From assembly GCF_023555375.1 (NCBI RefSeq), contig NZ_JAJSEE010000004.1, positions 186,001 to 250,000 of the forward strand: a stretch of 64,000 nt of DNA, in the 5' to 3' direction. Below, one piece after another: positions 53,651 through 61,583 of the stretch. The stretch is from Guyparkeria hydrothermalis (GTDB lineage Bacteria > Pseudomonadota > Gammaproteobacteria > Halothiobacillales > Halothiobacillaceae). The translations under genes were made by a program, and so were the position numbers. Each line of letters begins with the position of its first letter. Position 1 is the stretch's first letter. The notes under the pieces were generated by a model, which saw only the letters and a program-made list of their open reading frames with translations, was not told the DNA's origin and did no database searches.

Positions 53651-55645
53651 CTAGAAGCGACGCAACGCCCAGAGGAAATAGGTCCCGCCGATCAGCGAGG
53701 CGACCAGGCCGGCGGGGATTTCGTGGGGGAACAGGATCTGCCGGCCGATCCAGTCGGCGAGGACCATCAGCCCCATGCCGATCAGGGCCGCGCCCAGCAG
53801 GTGGTCGCGAGCGCGGGACAGGCCCAACAGACGGGCCATGTGGGGGGCGAGCAGCCCGATGAACGAGAGCGGGCCGATCACCAACGTCGCCGCGGCGGTC
53901 ATCACGGCGGCAAGCACCAGCACCGCCAGTCGCCCGCCGGTCACCCGCACCCCGACCGCCCGACTGACCGCGGCGCCCAGCGGGAAGATCTCCAGCCAGC
54001 GCGACAGCAGCAGCGCGACCACCAATGCCACGCCGGCCAGCGCGACGATCAGCAGCGCCTGCTCGAGACCGACGTAGTAGGTCGAGCCCGACAGCCAGGC
54101 CACGATCTGCTGGCCGCGCGGGTCACTACCGGCCAGCACCAGCGCCCGGACCGCCTCGGCCAGCGCCATGATGGCCACCCCGGTCAACAGCAACCGCTCG
54201 GGCAGAAATCCGCTTCGCCGGTTGAGCACGATCAACAGGGCCAGGGCCGCCAAGGCCCCCCCCACACCCAGCGCGGCAAGCATCGACGTGCTGGCCGCGG
54301 GCATCCAGACAATGCCGAGCAACAGGAAGATCGACACCCCGCCACTGATGCCAAGCACCTCGGGGCTGGCCATCGGGTTGCCGCTCAGGCGCTGCAGCAG
54401 GGTGCCGGCCACGGCAAGCAGCAGACCCGCACCGGCGGCCGCCAGCAGGCGCGGCAGGCGCCACTCCCAGACCGTCCAGGCACCGCTGACCCACGACCAG
54501 CCGTCGGCGAGATGGCCACTGAGCAGCGAGACCGCCACCACCAACGGCATCAGCAGCGCCATGACGAGCAAGCGGCGAGCCGGCCGCTCCGCCCGCGGCC
54601 AGCCCGAGGTCATGGTTTCCGGCGGGGTCCGGCTGGACAGGCGCAACCGAGGGATCAACCAGAGCAGCAACGGGGCCCCCAGGGCGGCGGTCATCGCCCC
54701 AGTCGGGATCATGGTGGGCAACCAGGCAGCCAGGTGTTGGAGGGAGAGATCGGTCACCGCGAGCAGCAACGCCCCGATCAGCATCGACCAGACCACTCGG
54801 GATGCCAGTCGGTGCGCGCCCAACAGCCGGGCGATATTCGGCGCGGCCAGGCCGATGAAGCCGATCAGGCCCACGACGCTGACGGTCACCGCCGTGAGGA
54901 ATACCGCCAACCCGAGCGCGGCCAGCCGCAGAAAGGCCAGGTTCACCCCCAGCGCACGCCCGCTGGCATCGTCCAGTTCGAGCAGTCGCAGCGGGCGGAG
55001 CAGCAACCAGGCAATCACCAGCGCGATCGCCAAGCGTGGCAGCAGAAACGCGGCGTCGTGCCAACCGTCCTGCGCCAGCGACCCCGCCCCCCAGATCAGC
55101 AGACCCTGAAGGGTCTCCTGGTTGAACAGCAGAAGCGCCATGGCCAATGCGCCGAGATAGAGGTTGACCACCAGCCCGGCGAGCACGACCACCAGCGGCG
55201 CCAGCCCGCGTCGCCAGGAGAGCAGGAACACCAGCCCCATGGCCAGCCCGCCGCCGGCCAAGGCCACCCACTCGGCCCCCCACCCCATCAGCGCCGGGGC
55301 GAACAGCGTCGCCGCCATCAGGGCGAGATTCGCCCCGCCGGCGACGCCCAGGGTCGTCGGCGAGGCAAGCGGGTTGCGCAACACCTGCTGCATCAGCACG
55401 CCCGCCAGCGCGAGCCCGGCACCGGCGATCAGGGCGGTGATCAGACGCGGCCACCAACCGAGCGCCAACGCCAAGTCGGCGGCGGACACCGACGCGCCGC
55501 CAAGATCCGGCCACCAGCTCGACCACGCAAACCCGCCGGTCTGCTGCTGCAGTTGCCAGACGGCCAACCCCACCAGGACGGCGAACAGCCCCGCGGTCAC
55601 GCCGAGGGGCGCGGCAACCGACCGGGCCGGGACCTCAGTCCGCAT
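53651..55645 (-). CDS. fhuB: FhuB-type fused ferric-siderophore ABC permease
   Basis: 664 residues built from two FecCD permease units in one chain. The first begins at the ATG at 55645 (MRTEVPARSVAAPLG), with IAGAGLALAGVLMQQVLRNPLASPTTLGVAGGANL. The second carries the same segment as AAGAGLLLAVAGTLLQRLSGNPMASPEVLGISGG. The doubled arrangement is characteristic of FhuB, which transports hydroxamate siderophores in the inner membrane. It overlaps the binding-protein gene by 11 nt and is last in a fhuF-fhuC-fhuD-fhuB transcript. Confidence 0.93.
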   Translation of the reverse strand: MRTEVPARSVAAPLGVTAGLFAVLVGLAVWQLQQQTGGFAWSSWWPDLGGASVSAADLALALGWWPRLITALIAGAGLALAGVLMQQVLRNPLASPTTLGVAGGANLALMAATLFAPALMGWGAEWVALAGGGLAMGLVFLLSWRRGLAPLVVVLAGLVVNLYLGALAMALLLFNQETLQGLLIWGAGSLAQDGWHDAAFLLPRLAIALVIAWLLLRPLRLLELDDASGRALGVNLAFLRLAALGLAVFLTAVTVSVVGLIGFIGLAAPNIARLLGAHRLASRVVWSMLIGALLLAVTDLSLQHLAAWLPTMIPTGAMTAALGAPLLLWLIPRLRLSSRTPPETMTSGWPRAERPARRLLVMALLMPLVVAVSLLSGHLADGWSWVSGAWTVWEWRLPRLLAAAGAGLLLAVAGTLLQRLSGNPMASPEVLGISGGVSIFLLLGIVWMPAASTSMLAALGVGGALAALALLIVLNRRSGFLPERLLLTGVAIMALAEAVRALVLAGSDPRGQQIVAWLSGSTYYVGLEQALLIVALAGVALVVALLLSRWLEIFPLGAAVSRAVGVRVTGGRLAVLVLAAVMTAAATLVIGPLSFIGLLAPHMARLLGLSRARDHLLGAALIGMGLMVLADWIGRQILFPHEIPAGLVASLIGGTYFLWALRRF

Positions 55646-56522
55646 TGAACGCCCCCAGCAGTTGCTCGGCAAACCGGCCGGCCGACGGCAGGCCACCAAA
55701 GCTCCAGACCGGCTCGAGCTCCAGTGGATCGCGATTCGCACCGTGGGTCAGCCGCTGCCAGAACGCGCTTTTCGACAAGGCCCGCTCCACCCCCACGGGA
55801 TAGGGCTTGACCACCACGATGCGCCCGTCGAGTCCGGCCAGCGCCTCGAGCCCCACCAGGGCAAAGCCCCAGCGATTGGTGGCGCCGGTCCAGCCATTGT
55901 CGATGCCGAGTCGCTCCAGCACCGCGTGATACAGGCCGTTCTTGCCGAAGACCCGCACGTGGCGTTCGTCCATGAACTGGACCACGATCACCGCCGGCGG
56001 CTTGTCGGGCAGGCGATCGGCGATCTCCTCGAGACGGTCCTCCGTGCGCCGAATGAGGGCCTCGGCCTGCCCTTGGCGATGGGCGTATTCCCCCAGCTCG
56101 CGGGTGACACGCCGCAAGGCCGGCCAGGTGTCGACCCCGGGCCCGTAAAGCTCGAACACCTCGACCGGCGCGACGGTCGACAGACGGCCTTCGAGGTTGG
56201 CGAACAGGGGCGAGAGGGCGATCCGGTCGGGGGCGATCGCGGCCAGCTGCTCGAGATTCGGTTGAGCCCGCAGGCCCAGGTCACGCACGGCGCCCGGCAC
56301 GGCCGGCCGGGCGACCCAGGACGCGTAGCCGTCGAGTTGTGCGAGGCCCACCAGGCGGGCATCGATGGCGATCAAGGTCTCGGCAACCGTCCAGTCGAGG
56401 GTGGCGATGCGCGGGGCCGTGTCGGCAGCCCGTACGGACAACGCCGCCATCAGCAGTGGCAGCAACCACACGGCCAGCGGCCAGCGCCACCGTCGGCGGC
56501 CGGTTGGTGAGGACCGCATCAC
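55635..56522 (-). CDS. fhuD: Periplasmic ferric-siderophore-binding protein
   Basis: 295 residues with a signal peptide (WRWPLAVWLLPLLMAALSVRAAD) and a periplasmic binding fold of the FhuD/BtuF class (TLDWTVAETLIAIDARLVGLAQLDGYASWVARPAVPGAVRDLGLRAQPNLEQLAAIAPDRIALSP). It donates the siderophore to the FhuB/FhuC importer. It lies 3 nt after the ATPase and overlaps fhuB. The first two Met codons are both possible starts. Confidence 0.92.
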   Translation of the reverse strand: MMRSSPTGRRRWRWPLAVWLLPLLMAALSVRAADTAPRIATLDWTVAETLIAIDARLVGLAQLDGYASWVARPAVPGAVRDLGLRAQPNLEQLAAIAPDRIALSPLFANLEGRLSTVAPVEVFELYGPGVDTWPALRRVTRELGEYAHRQGQAEALIRRTEDRLEEIADRLPDKPPAVIVVQFMDERHVRVFGKNGLYHAVLERLGIDNGWTGATNRWGFALVGLEALAGLDGRIVVVKPYPVGVERALSKSAFWQRLTHGANRDPLELEPVWSFGGLPSAGRFAEQLLGAFNAD

Positions 56523-56525
56523 GGT

Positions 56526-57293
56526 TCAATCGACGATGGCGACGGGACGGGACTGTCCCGGTGGGGTGAGCACCTGCATGGACACGCCATAGATGCTGCG
56601 CAGCGTGGCCGAGTCCATCAGCTGCCCCGGCGTGCCGCGCACCAGCAGTCCGCCGCCGTGCATCGCCACCAGCTGGTCGCAAAAGCGCGCGGCCATGTTG
56701 ATGTCGTGCAGGACGATCACCACGCTCAGCCCCAACTCGTGCGACAGGCGACGAATCAGCTCGAGCACCTCGACCTGGTGGGCGATGTCGAGCGCCGAGA
56801 GCGGCTCATCGAGCAGCAGGAAATCGCTTTCCTGCGCCAGCAGCATGGCAAGCCACACCCGCTGGCGCTCGCCCCCGGAAAGCGTGTCCACGGCGCGGTC
56901 GGCAAAGGCCTCGGTATCGGTCATGCGCAAGGCGGTGTCGACGCGACGACGGTCGTCGGCGGTGAACCGTCCCAGCAGGCCGTGCCAGGGATACCGACCG
57001 AACCCCACCAGCTCGCGGGCCGTGAGGTGCCCAGTCGCCGGCGGGTGCTGCGGCAGGTAGGCAACGCGCCGCGCGAAGGCTCGCGCCCCCCAATCGGCGA
57101 CCGGCACTCCCTCGAAACGTACCGTTCCCGACGAGGGCGCCTGCTGGCCGGCCAGCAGCTTGAGCAGGGTCGACTTGCCCGAGCCGTTATGGCCGATCAG
57201 CCCGACCACTTCGCCCGGCGCAAAGGCGGCATCCACCGGGCCGAGCACCCGGGTGCCGCCGGCAATGAAAGTGGCCGCGTCGACCTCGAACAT
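56526..57293 (-). CDS. fhuC: Ferric-siderophore ABC ATPase
   Basis: 255 residues with Walker A GHNGSGKST, Q-loop (AYLPQHPPATGHLTARELVGFGRYPWHGLLG), signature LSGGERQRVWLAMLLAQES, Walker B LLLDEPLSALD and the switch His VLHDINMAA. It matches FhuC/FecE-type ATPases. The start overlaps the fhuF stop by 1 nt (TGATG), so the genes are translationally coupled. Confidence 0.95.
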   Translation of the reverse strand: MFEVDAATFIAGGTRVLGPVDAAFAPGEVVGLIGHNGSGKSTLLKLLAGQQAPSSGTVRFEGVPVADWGARAFARRVAYLPQHPPATGHLTARELVGFGRYPWHGLLGRFTADDRRRVDTALRMTDTEAFADRAVDTLSGGERQRVWLAMLLAQESDFLLLDEPLSALDIAHQVEVLELIRRLSHELGLSVVIVLHDINMAARFCDQLVAMHGGGLLVRGTPGQLMDSATLRSIYGVSMQVLTPPGQSRPVAIVD

Positions 57294-58105
57294 CAGCCTT
57301 CCCCCCGGTTGTCCAAGTTACCCAAGTCGCCCCGGGCCGACCGACAGGTCAGCGGGCAGTTTTCGCAGTAATCGTGTTCGGCGAGTCGATAGCGGATACA
57401 GCAGGCACGACGCAGGCGTTGCGGCTCGCTTGCCTCGTCGGTCAGCCGGTAACTCACCGGGCGGTACAAGCGATTGCGCTGGCCATCGATCCGCGCGGTG
57501 TCGAGAAACGCCTGCGCGGCGGCGAGCCGATCGGGCGGGACGGCGGGGTGGTCGACCAGCCGCGTGACGACGTGCTCGACCAGGTTGCCGGCGTTGCTCC
57601 AGAAGACGTTGACCGAGGCGCCCGAATGACGCGCCAGGACGGCGATCATCTCGGCGAGCGGCCCCAAGGTGAGGGACTCGAGAAACGCGCCGCGGGCGGG
57701 ATGAGCGACGACATCGCGTGTCGTCGCCAACCACAACCGCTCGGCCTGGCCGTCCGGGCTGAAGCGAATGCCCCAGTCCGACGGCGCTCGCTGAAGTGAA
57801 TCGCCCTGGATAAGCCAGGTCGCAATCAGGGGCGATAGCCAGGCGTGGAACAACCACTTCGACCACTGCGAGGCAATCGCGCGCCGATCCCCGCCGGGAT
57901 AGCGGGCGGAAAAGCGGTCCAGCAGGGAGTCCAGCGCCGCCCCCTCGAGCAGCGCCGCGGCGGTGACGCCGTTGCGTCCCAACCGATGGCTCGGGGGCTC
58001 GATCCCCTCGGGGAGTCGGTAGTCGCGCTGGAGCGTCCAGGGCGCCATGGCCCGAGGATCGGCCGGCGACGCGCCAGCCAGCGGTTGCACCGCGGTTGCC
58101 TGCAT
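57293..58105 (-). CDS. fhuF: FhuF-type siderophore-iron reductase
   Basis: 270 residues from the ATG at 58105 (MQATAVQPLAG), with GGGGAG upstream. The C-terminal iron-sulfur site is kept: CCIRYRLAEHDYCENC has the CC-x10-C-x2-C pattern that holds an unusual [2Fe-2S] cluster. FhuF reduces ferric iron in hydroxamate siderophores after import. Upstream in-frame ATG codons at 58207 lie inside the MITE and are not natural starts. It is the first gene of the fhuFCDB transcript. Confidence 0.93.
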   Translation of the reverse strand: MQATAVQPLAGASPADPRAMAPWTLQRDYRLPEGIEPPSHRLGRNGVTAAALLEGAALDSLLDRFSARYPGGDRRAIASQWSKWLFHAWLSPLIATWLIQGDSLQRAPSDWGIRFSPDGQAERLWLATTRDVVAHPARGAFLESLTLGPLAEMIAVLARHSGASVNVFWSNAGNLVEHVVTRLVDHPAVPPDRLAAAQAFLDTARIDGQRNRLYRPVSYRLTDEASEPQRLRRACCIRYRLAEHDYCENCPLTCRSARGDLGNLDNRGEG

Positions 58106-58129
58106 GTTGATCTCCCCGTATCGGCCCCA

Positions 58130-58163
58130 CAGAGACGTCATCGAATCGTGCAGGGTCTCGCTA
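58130..58163 (-). repeat. Solo end of a MITE-like element, inverted
   Basis: 34 bases match the left terminal repeat of the 272-bp element in reverse orientation (CAGAGACGTCATCGAATCGT then GCAG). It abuts copy 3 and shares the TA. This suggests a nested or adjacent insertion. Confidence 0.72.
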
Positions 58164-58433
58164 GGGAAGGTCTGCACGAATCGATGACGTCTCTGCGGGA
58201 TCTCCAAGGGCCCAGATGCAAGGCGCAGCCCGCCGTGAAGGGCCGTCGCCCTTTACAAGGGCTGCAACGCCGCAGATGGGCCCTTGGAGGCCCGCCCGGT
58301 CGGGGCCCGCGGGTTTGCCCGCACTCGTCGTTGCCGTCCCTCGATGGGCAATGAGCCCGCCTTCGGTCCGGCGCCTTGATTGCGAACAAACCCGCGAGCC
58401 AGAGATGCCATCGATTCGTGCAAACCTTCCCTA
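58162..58433 (+). repeat. 272-bp MITE-like element, copy 3
   Basis: Same length and orientation as copies 1 and 2, with TAGGGAAGG...CCTTCCCTA ends. The TIRs differ at a few places from copies 1 and 2 (CGAATCGATG instead of CGATTCGATG, compensated on both ends). It lies between a Fur-box-like palindrome (58465) and the start of fhuF, so it probably makes up part of the fhuF leader. Confidence 0.9.
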
Positions 58434-58464
58434 AAGCGCTGATCGTATCGGATCACCTATCTAC

Positions 58465-58481
58465 ATGCAAACCATTCGCAT
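58465..58481 (-). promoter_or_regulatory. Fur-box-like palindrome for the fhuFCDB operon
   Basis: ATGCAAACCATTCGCAT has ATGCnAA/TTnGCAT halves with the same 7-3-7 spacing as the Fur box at 51126. It lies 360 nt upstream of fhuF, beyond MITE copy 3. Confidence 0.55.
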
Positions 58482-58625
58482 TTCGTTTATCCATCGTGTG
58501 CCACGCAGCAGAAATGCCGCCGCTCGCCCCGGACGGCGGCGCGACGAACGCCGAGGAACCGTGGTCGAGGTGACGAATCCCGATTCCTCGGCCATGATCT
58601 GCCAAGGAAACGTTGCACGAATGCC

Positions 58626-59114
58626 ATGCCCCAACCCCGCTTTCTCTGCGATGAAATGCTCCAGCGTCTGGGCCGCTGGCTGCGGGCAGCCGGCTACGAC
58701 ACGGCCATTGCCACGAGCGGCAGCGACGATCGCGCCCTGGTCGAGCAGGCCCGCGACCAATCGCGCTGGCTGATCACACGAGACCGGCATCTGGCCCGCT
58801 TTCGAAACGGCGACGGCCGCGTCGTCTTGCTCGGCGCCAACGACACGCCGCAGCTGGCCGCCGAGCTGAGCGAACGCTTCGCCATCGACTGGCTGCACCG
58901 CCCGTTCTCACGTTGCCTGGACTGCAACACGTCCCTGGTCCCGGCCACGCTCGACCAACTCGAGCAGGTTCCTCCCGAGGCCCTGTCGATCGAGAGGGCG
59001 GGCTGGTACTGCCCCACCTGCGACAAGGTGCTCTGGCGAGGCAGCCACGTCCGGCGGATGCGTCACACGCTGGAGAATTTCGCCAGGGGTGACTGGCGCA
59101 TCGCCACCGACTGA
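58626..59114 (+). CDS. Mut7-C domain protein (PIN-like RNase fold with zinc ribbon)
   Basis: A 162-residue protein. The N-terminal PIN-like part has RFLCDEMLQRLGRWLRAAGYDT (catalytic-type Asp) and ITRDRHLARF. The C-terminal zinc ribbon has four Cys (RCLDCN and YCPTCDKVLWRGSH). This matches the Mut7-C RNase domain family. Such proteins are predicted nucleases. It is not linked to the metal-efflux genes by overlap. The start ATG is 58626. Confidence 0.9.
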   Translation: MPQPRFLCDEMLQRLGRWLRAAGYDTAIATSGSDDRALVEQARDQSRWLITRDRHLARFRNGDGRVVLLGANDTPQLAAELSERFAIDWLHRPFSRCLDCNTSLVPATLDQLEQVPPEALSIERAGWYCPTCDKVLWRGSHVRRMRHTLENFARGDWRIATD

Positions 59115-59226
59115 CCTCGCCCGTTCACGGCGACACCCGTGACACCAGACCGACGACCACCCGTCATTCAGCCTGAATTCAGACGCGGCTGGTTCAATGC
59201 GACGCATACCTTACCCGGAGATGGTC

Positions 59227-60459
59227 ATGCGACGCCTTCAATCTGCCCTGCAATCCGGCCTGGTCCTGTTCGCCCTTTCAGGGGTGGTGCCATTCGCACA
59301 CGCCATGGAAACCTTGGCCGTCGATGCAGACCTGAGCCTGGCCGAGGTGACAGCGGCCACCCTGGCTCATAGCCCCGAAAACGAACGGTTCGAGGCTCAG
59401 CGTGCGTACGCCGATGCGCTCGGCCAGCGCGCTGGAAACCCGCTCGACGGGCCACCGTCGGTGGGCTTCTCCCATCAGAGCGACGCGCTGGGCACCGACA
59501 CCGGTATGCGCGAATGGCAAGGCTCGATCGAGCTCCCGCTGCGCCGCCCCGGCCTGCAGGCGGCCGCCGAGCGCCAGGCCGAGGGACGGCTTTCGGCCAC
59601 CGAGCAGCAATCCACTGCCTGGCGACTGCAGATCGCCGGCCAGGTCCGCCAACTGCTCGCCCGCCTGGCCGAAGCCGACGCGCAGGTGACACTGGCAGAA
59701 CGGGCCTTCGCGACCGCCAAGGAACTGCAATCGCAGATCAAAAAACGCCTCGATTACGGCGATGTGCCGCGCACCCACCTGATCCTGGCCCGGGAGGAAA
59801 CGCTCCAGCGGCAGGCTGACCTGCGCCAGGCGGAACTCGGCCGGGCCCAGGTTGCCGAGGAATACCGCCGCGTCACCGGCCTGAGCGTCCGCCCCGCCGA
59901 CTGGACCGAGTCACCGGCCGATGCCATTCCCTTCCAGCAACACCCCGCCCTCCTCGCCGCGCAGGCCGAAGTGCGTGCGGCCGAGGCCGACCGCGCGGTG
60001 GTGCGTGAACGTGGCCGATCGCAACCAACCGTGGGCATGAACATCCGCCGGGAGGAAAATGGCCGCGATGCCGTTGACAGCGTGGGCATCTCCCTTTCCC
60101 TGCCCATCCAGCTGCAGTCTCTGCGCGCACCCGAGCAGGGTCGGGCCAATGTAAATCTCGCTGAGGCCCGTTCGACTGCTCACCTGACGGAACGTCAGAT
60201 CCGCCTCGCGGTTGCCCAAGCCGAAGAGGCACTCGCCGCAGCACGGGTGGAACTCGAACAGGCCCGCGCCCACCGGGATCTTGCTGACGAAAGCCTCGCC
60301 CTGGCCCGCCGGGGCTACTCGCTGGGCGAATTCGGGCTTACCGATCTACTCCGCGTCCAGACGCGTCAACTTACCGCACAACGTCGCGCCGCGATGAGCC
60401 GGGTCCGGCTGCAGCGCAGCATTGCCGAATACAACCAGGCCAAGGGAGTCATGCCGTGA
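59227..60459 (+). CDS. TolC/CzcC-family outer-membrane efflux protein (RND system 2)
   Basis: 410 residues from the ATG at 59227 (MRRLQSALQSG), with GGAG six bases upstream. A signal peptide (LVLFALSGVVPFAHAM) precedes alpha-helical coiled-coil repeats (VDADLSLAEVTAATLAHSPENERFEAQRAYADALGQ; LRQAELGRAQVAEEYRRVTGL). It has no close identity to the system-1 protein; the PNP-type motif is present as GNPLDGPPSVGFSHQ. It forms the outer-membrane channel of the second pump. The stop overlaps the adaptor's GTG start (GTGA). Confidence 0.88.
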   Translation: MRRLQSALQSGLVLFALSGVVPFAHAMETLAVDADLSLAEVTAATLAHSPENERFEAQRAYADALGQRAGNPLDGPPSVGFSHQSDALGTDTGMREWQGSIELPLRRPGLQAAAERQAEGRLSATEQQSTAWRLQIAGQVRQLLARLAEADAQVTLAERAFATAKELQSQIKKRLDYGDVPRTHLILAREETLQRQADLRQAELGRAQVAEEYRRVTGLSVRPADWTESPADAIPFQQHPALLAAQAEVRAAEADRAVVRERGRSQPTVGMNIRREENGRDAVDSVGISLSLPIQLQSLRAPEQGRANVNLAEARSTAHLTERQIRLAVAQAEEALAAARVELEQARAHRDLADESLALARRGYSLGEFGLTDLLRVQTRQLTAQRRAAMSRVRLQRSIAEYNQAKGVMP

Positions 60460-61583
60460 ATCACCAGATGAAGAAAATGCTCGTTGGCGCCCTCGCAACC
60501 GCTCTCATCTCCAGTGCGAGCGTGCAGGCGGCGGATATCAACATGAGCGCGTCCCAGGTTCAGGCACTGGGTATTCAAACCGCGGCGGCCGAGCCGGCCA
60601 GCAATGTTGCCGGACAGGCCTACCCCGCCGAGGTCCGGGTGCCACCGGCCAACGAGACCGTGCTCGCCGCGCCGGTCGACGGAATGATCCAACAGGTCCG
60701 GGTGGCCGAGGGCGAGACCGTCACGCAAGGCCAGCCCGTCGCCAGCCTGCTGAGCTCGGGTCTGGTCACGCTGCAAAGCGACTACCTCGAGACACTCGCG
60801 ACCCATCGCGTGGCGGCACAGGCCCTGGAACGCGACCGGTCCCTGGCGGCCGAAGGCATCATCGCCGAGCGCCGCCTCAACGAGACCCGTGGTGCGTACA
60901 ACCAGTCCGATGCCCGCCTGTCCGCCCTGCGCCAGAGCCTGTCACTGGCCGGCATGAGCGACGCCGCGCTGGACAAACTCGACCAGACCCGACGTATCGA
61001 CCCGGTGCTTGATCTCGTCGCCCCCCAAGACGGCACCGTGATGGAACAGATGATCACCGCTGGCGAGCGAGTCAACGCCGCCTCTGCACTGATGCGCATC
61101 AGTGCGTTGGATACGCTCTGGCTTGAGGTGCGGCTCCCGGTCGAGCGACTCGCCGACGTGCAACCGGGTGACCGGGTGATCGTCATGGACAACGGGATAC
61201 AGGCTGAGGTCATCCTGACCGGCAGCCGCATCGATCCGGATGATCAGACCGTCATGATCCGCGCCCGGGTAGAGGCTGTCGACGGCCGGTTGCGCCCAGG
61301 GCAATTCCTGCGTGTACGTCTCGAGGGCGCCGATCAGGCAAACCTGCTGCGCGTGCCAGGCGACGCGGTCATCCGCCAAGGGGGGAATTCATTCGTCTTC
61401 GTCGCGACCGACGGCGGCTTCGATGCCTACCCCGTCGAGCGACTGGGCGAATCCGATGGCCTGCTGACCGTTCGGGTGAGCGACACGGGTGACCGCCCCC
61501 CACTGTCGGCCGGCGATCAGGTGGCCGTTGACGGCGTGGCCACCATCAAGGGTGCCTGGCAAGGCATGGGGGGCGGTGAGTGA
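60456..61583 (+). CDS. HlyD/CzcB-type periplasmic adaptor (RND system 2)
   Basis: 375 residues. A short signal sequence (KKMLVGALATALISSASVQAA) precedes a membrane-fusion fold: lipoyl segment VLAAPVDGMIQQVRVAEGETVTQGQPVASLLSSG, a helical hairpin and a barrel (TLWLEVRLPVERLADVQPGDRVIV). It has none of the His clusters of the system-1 adaptor, so metal preference or handling may differ. GTG start; the stop TGA overlaps the pump's ATG. Confidence 0.9.
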   Translation: MNHQMKKMLVGALATALISSASVQAADINMSASQVQALGIQTAAAEPASNVAGQAYPAEVRVPPANETVLAAPVDGMIQQVRVAEGETVTQGQPVASLLSSGLVTLQSDYLETLATHRVAAQALERDRSLAAEGIIAERRLNETRGAYNQSDARLSALRQSLSLAGMSDAALDKLDQTRRIDPVLDLVAPQDGTVMEQMITAGERVNAASALMRISALDTLWLEVRLPVERLADVQPGDRVIVMDNGIQAEVILTGSRIDPDDQTVMIRARVEAVDGRLRPGQFLRVRLEGADQANLLRVPGDAVIRQGGNSFVFVATDGGFDAYPVERLGESDGLLTVRVSDTGDRPPLSAGDQVAVDGVATIKGAWQGMGGGE

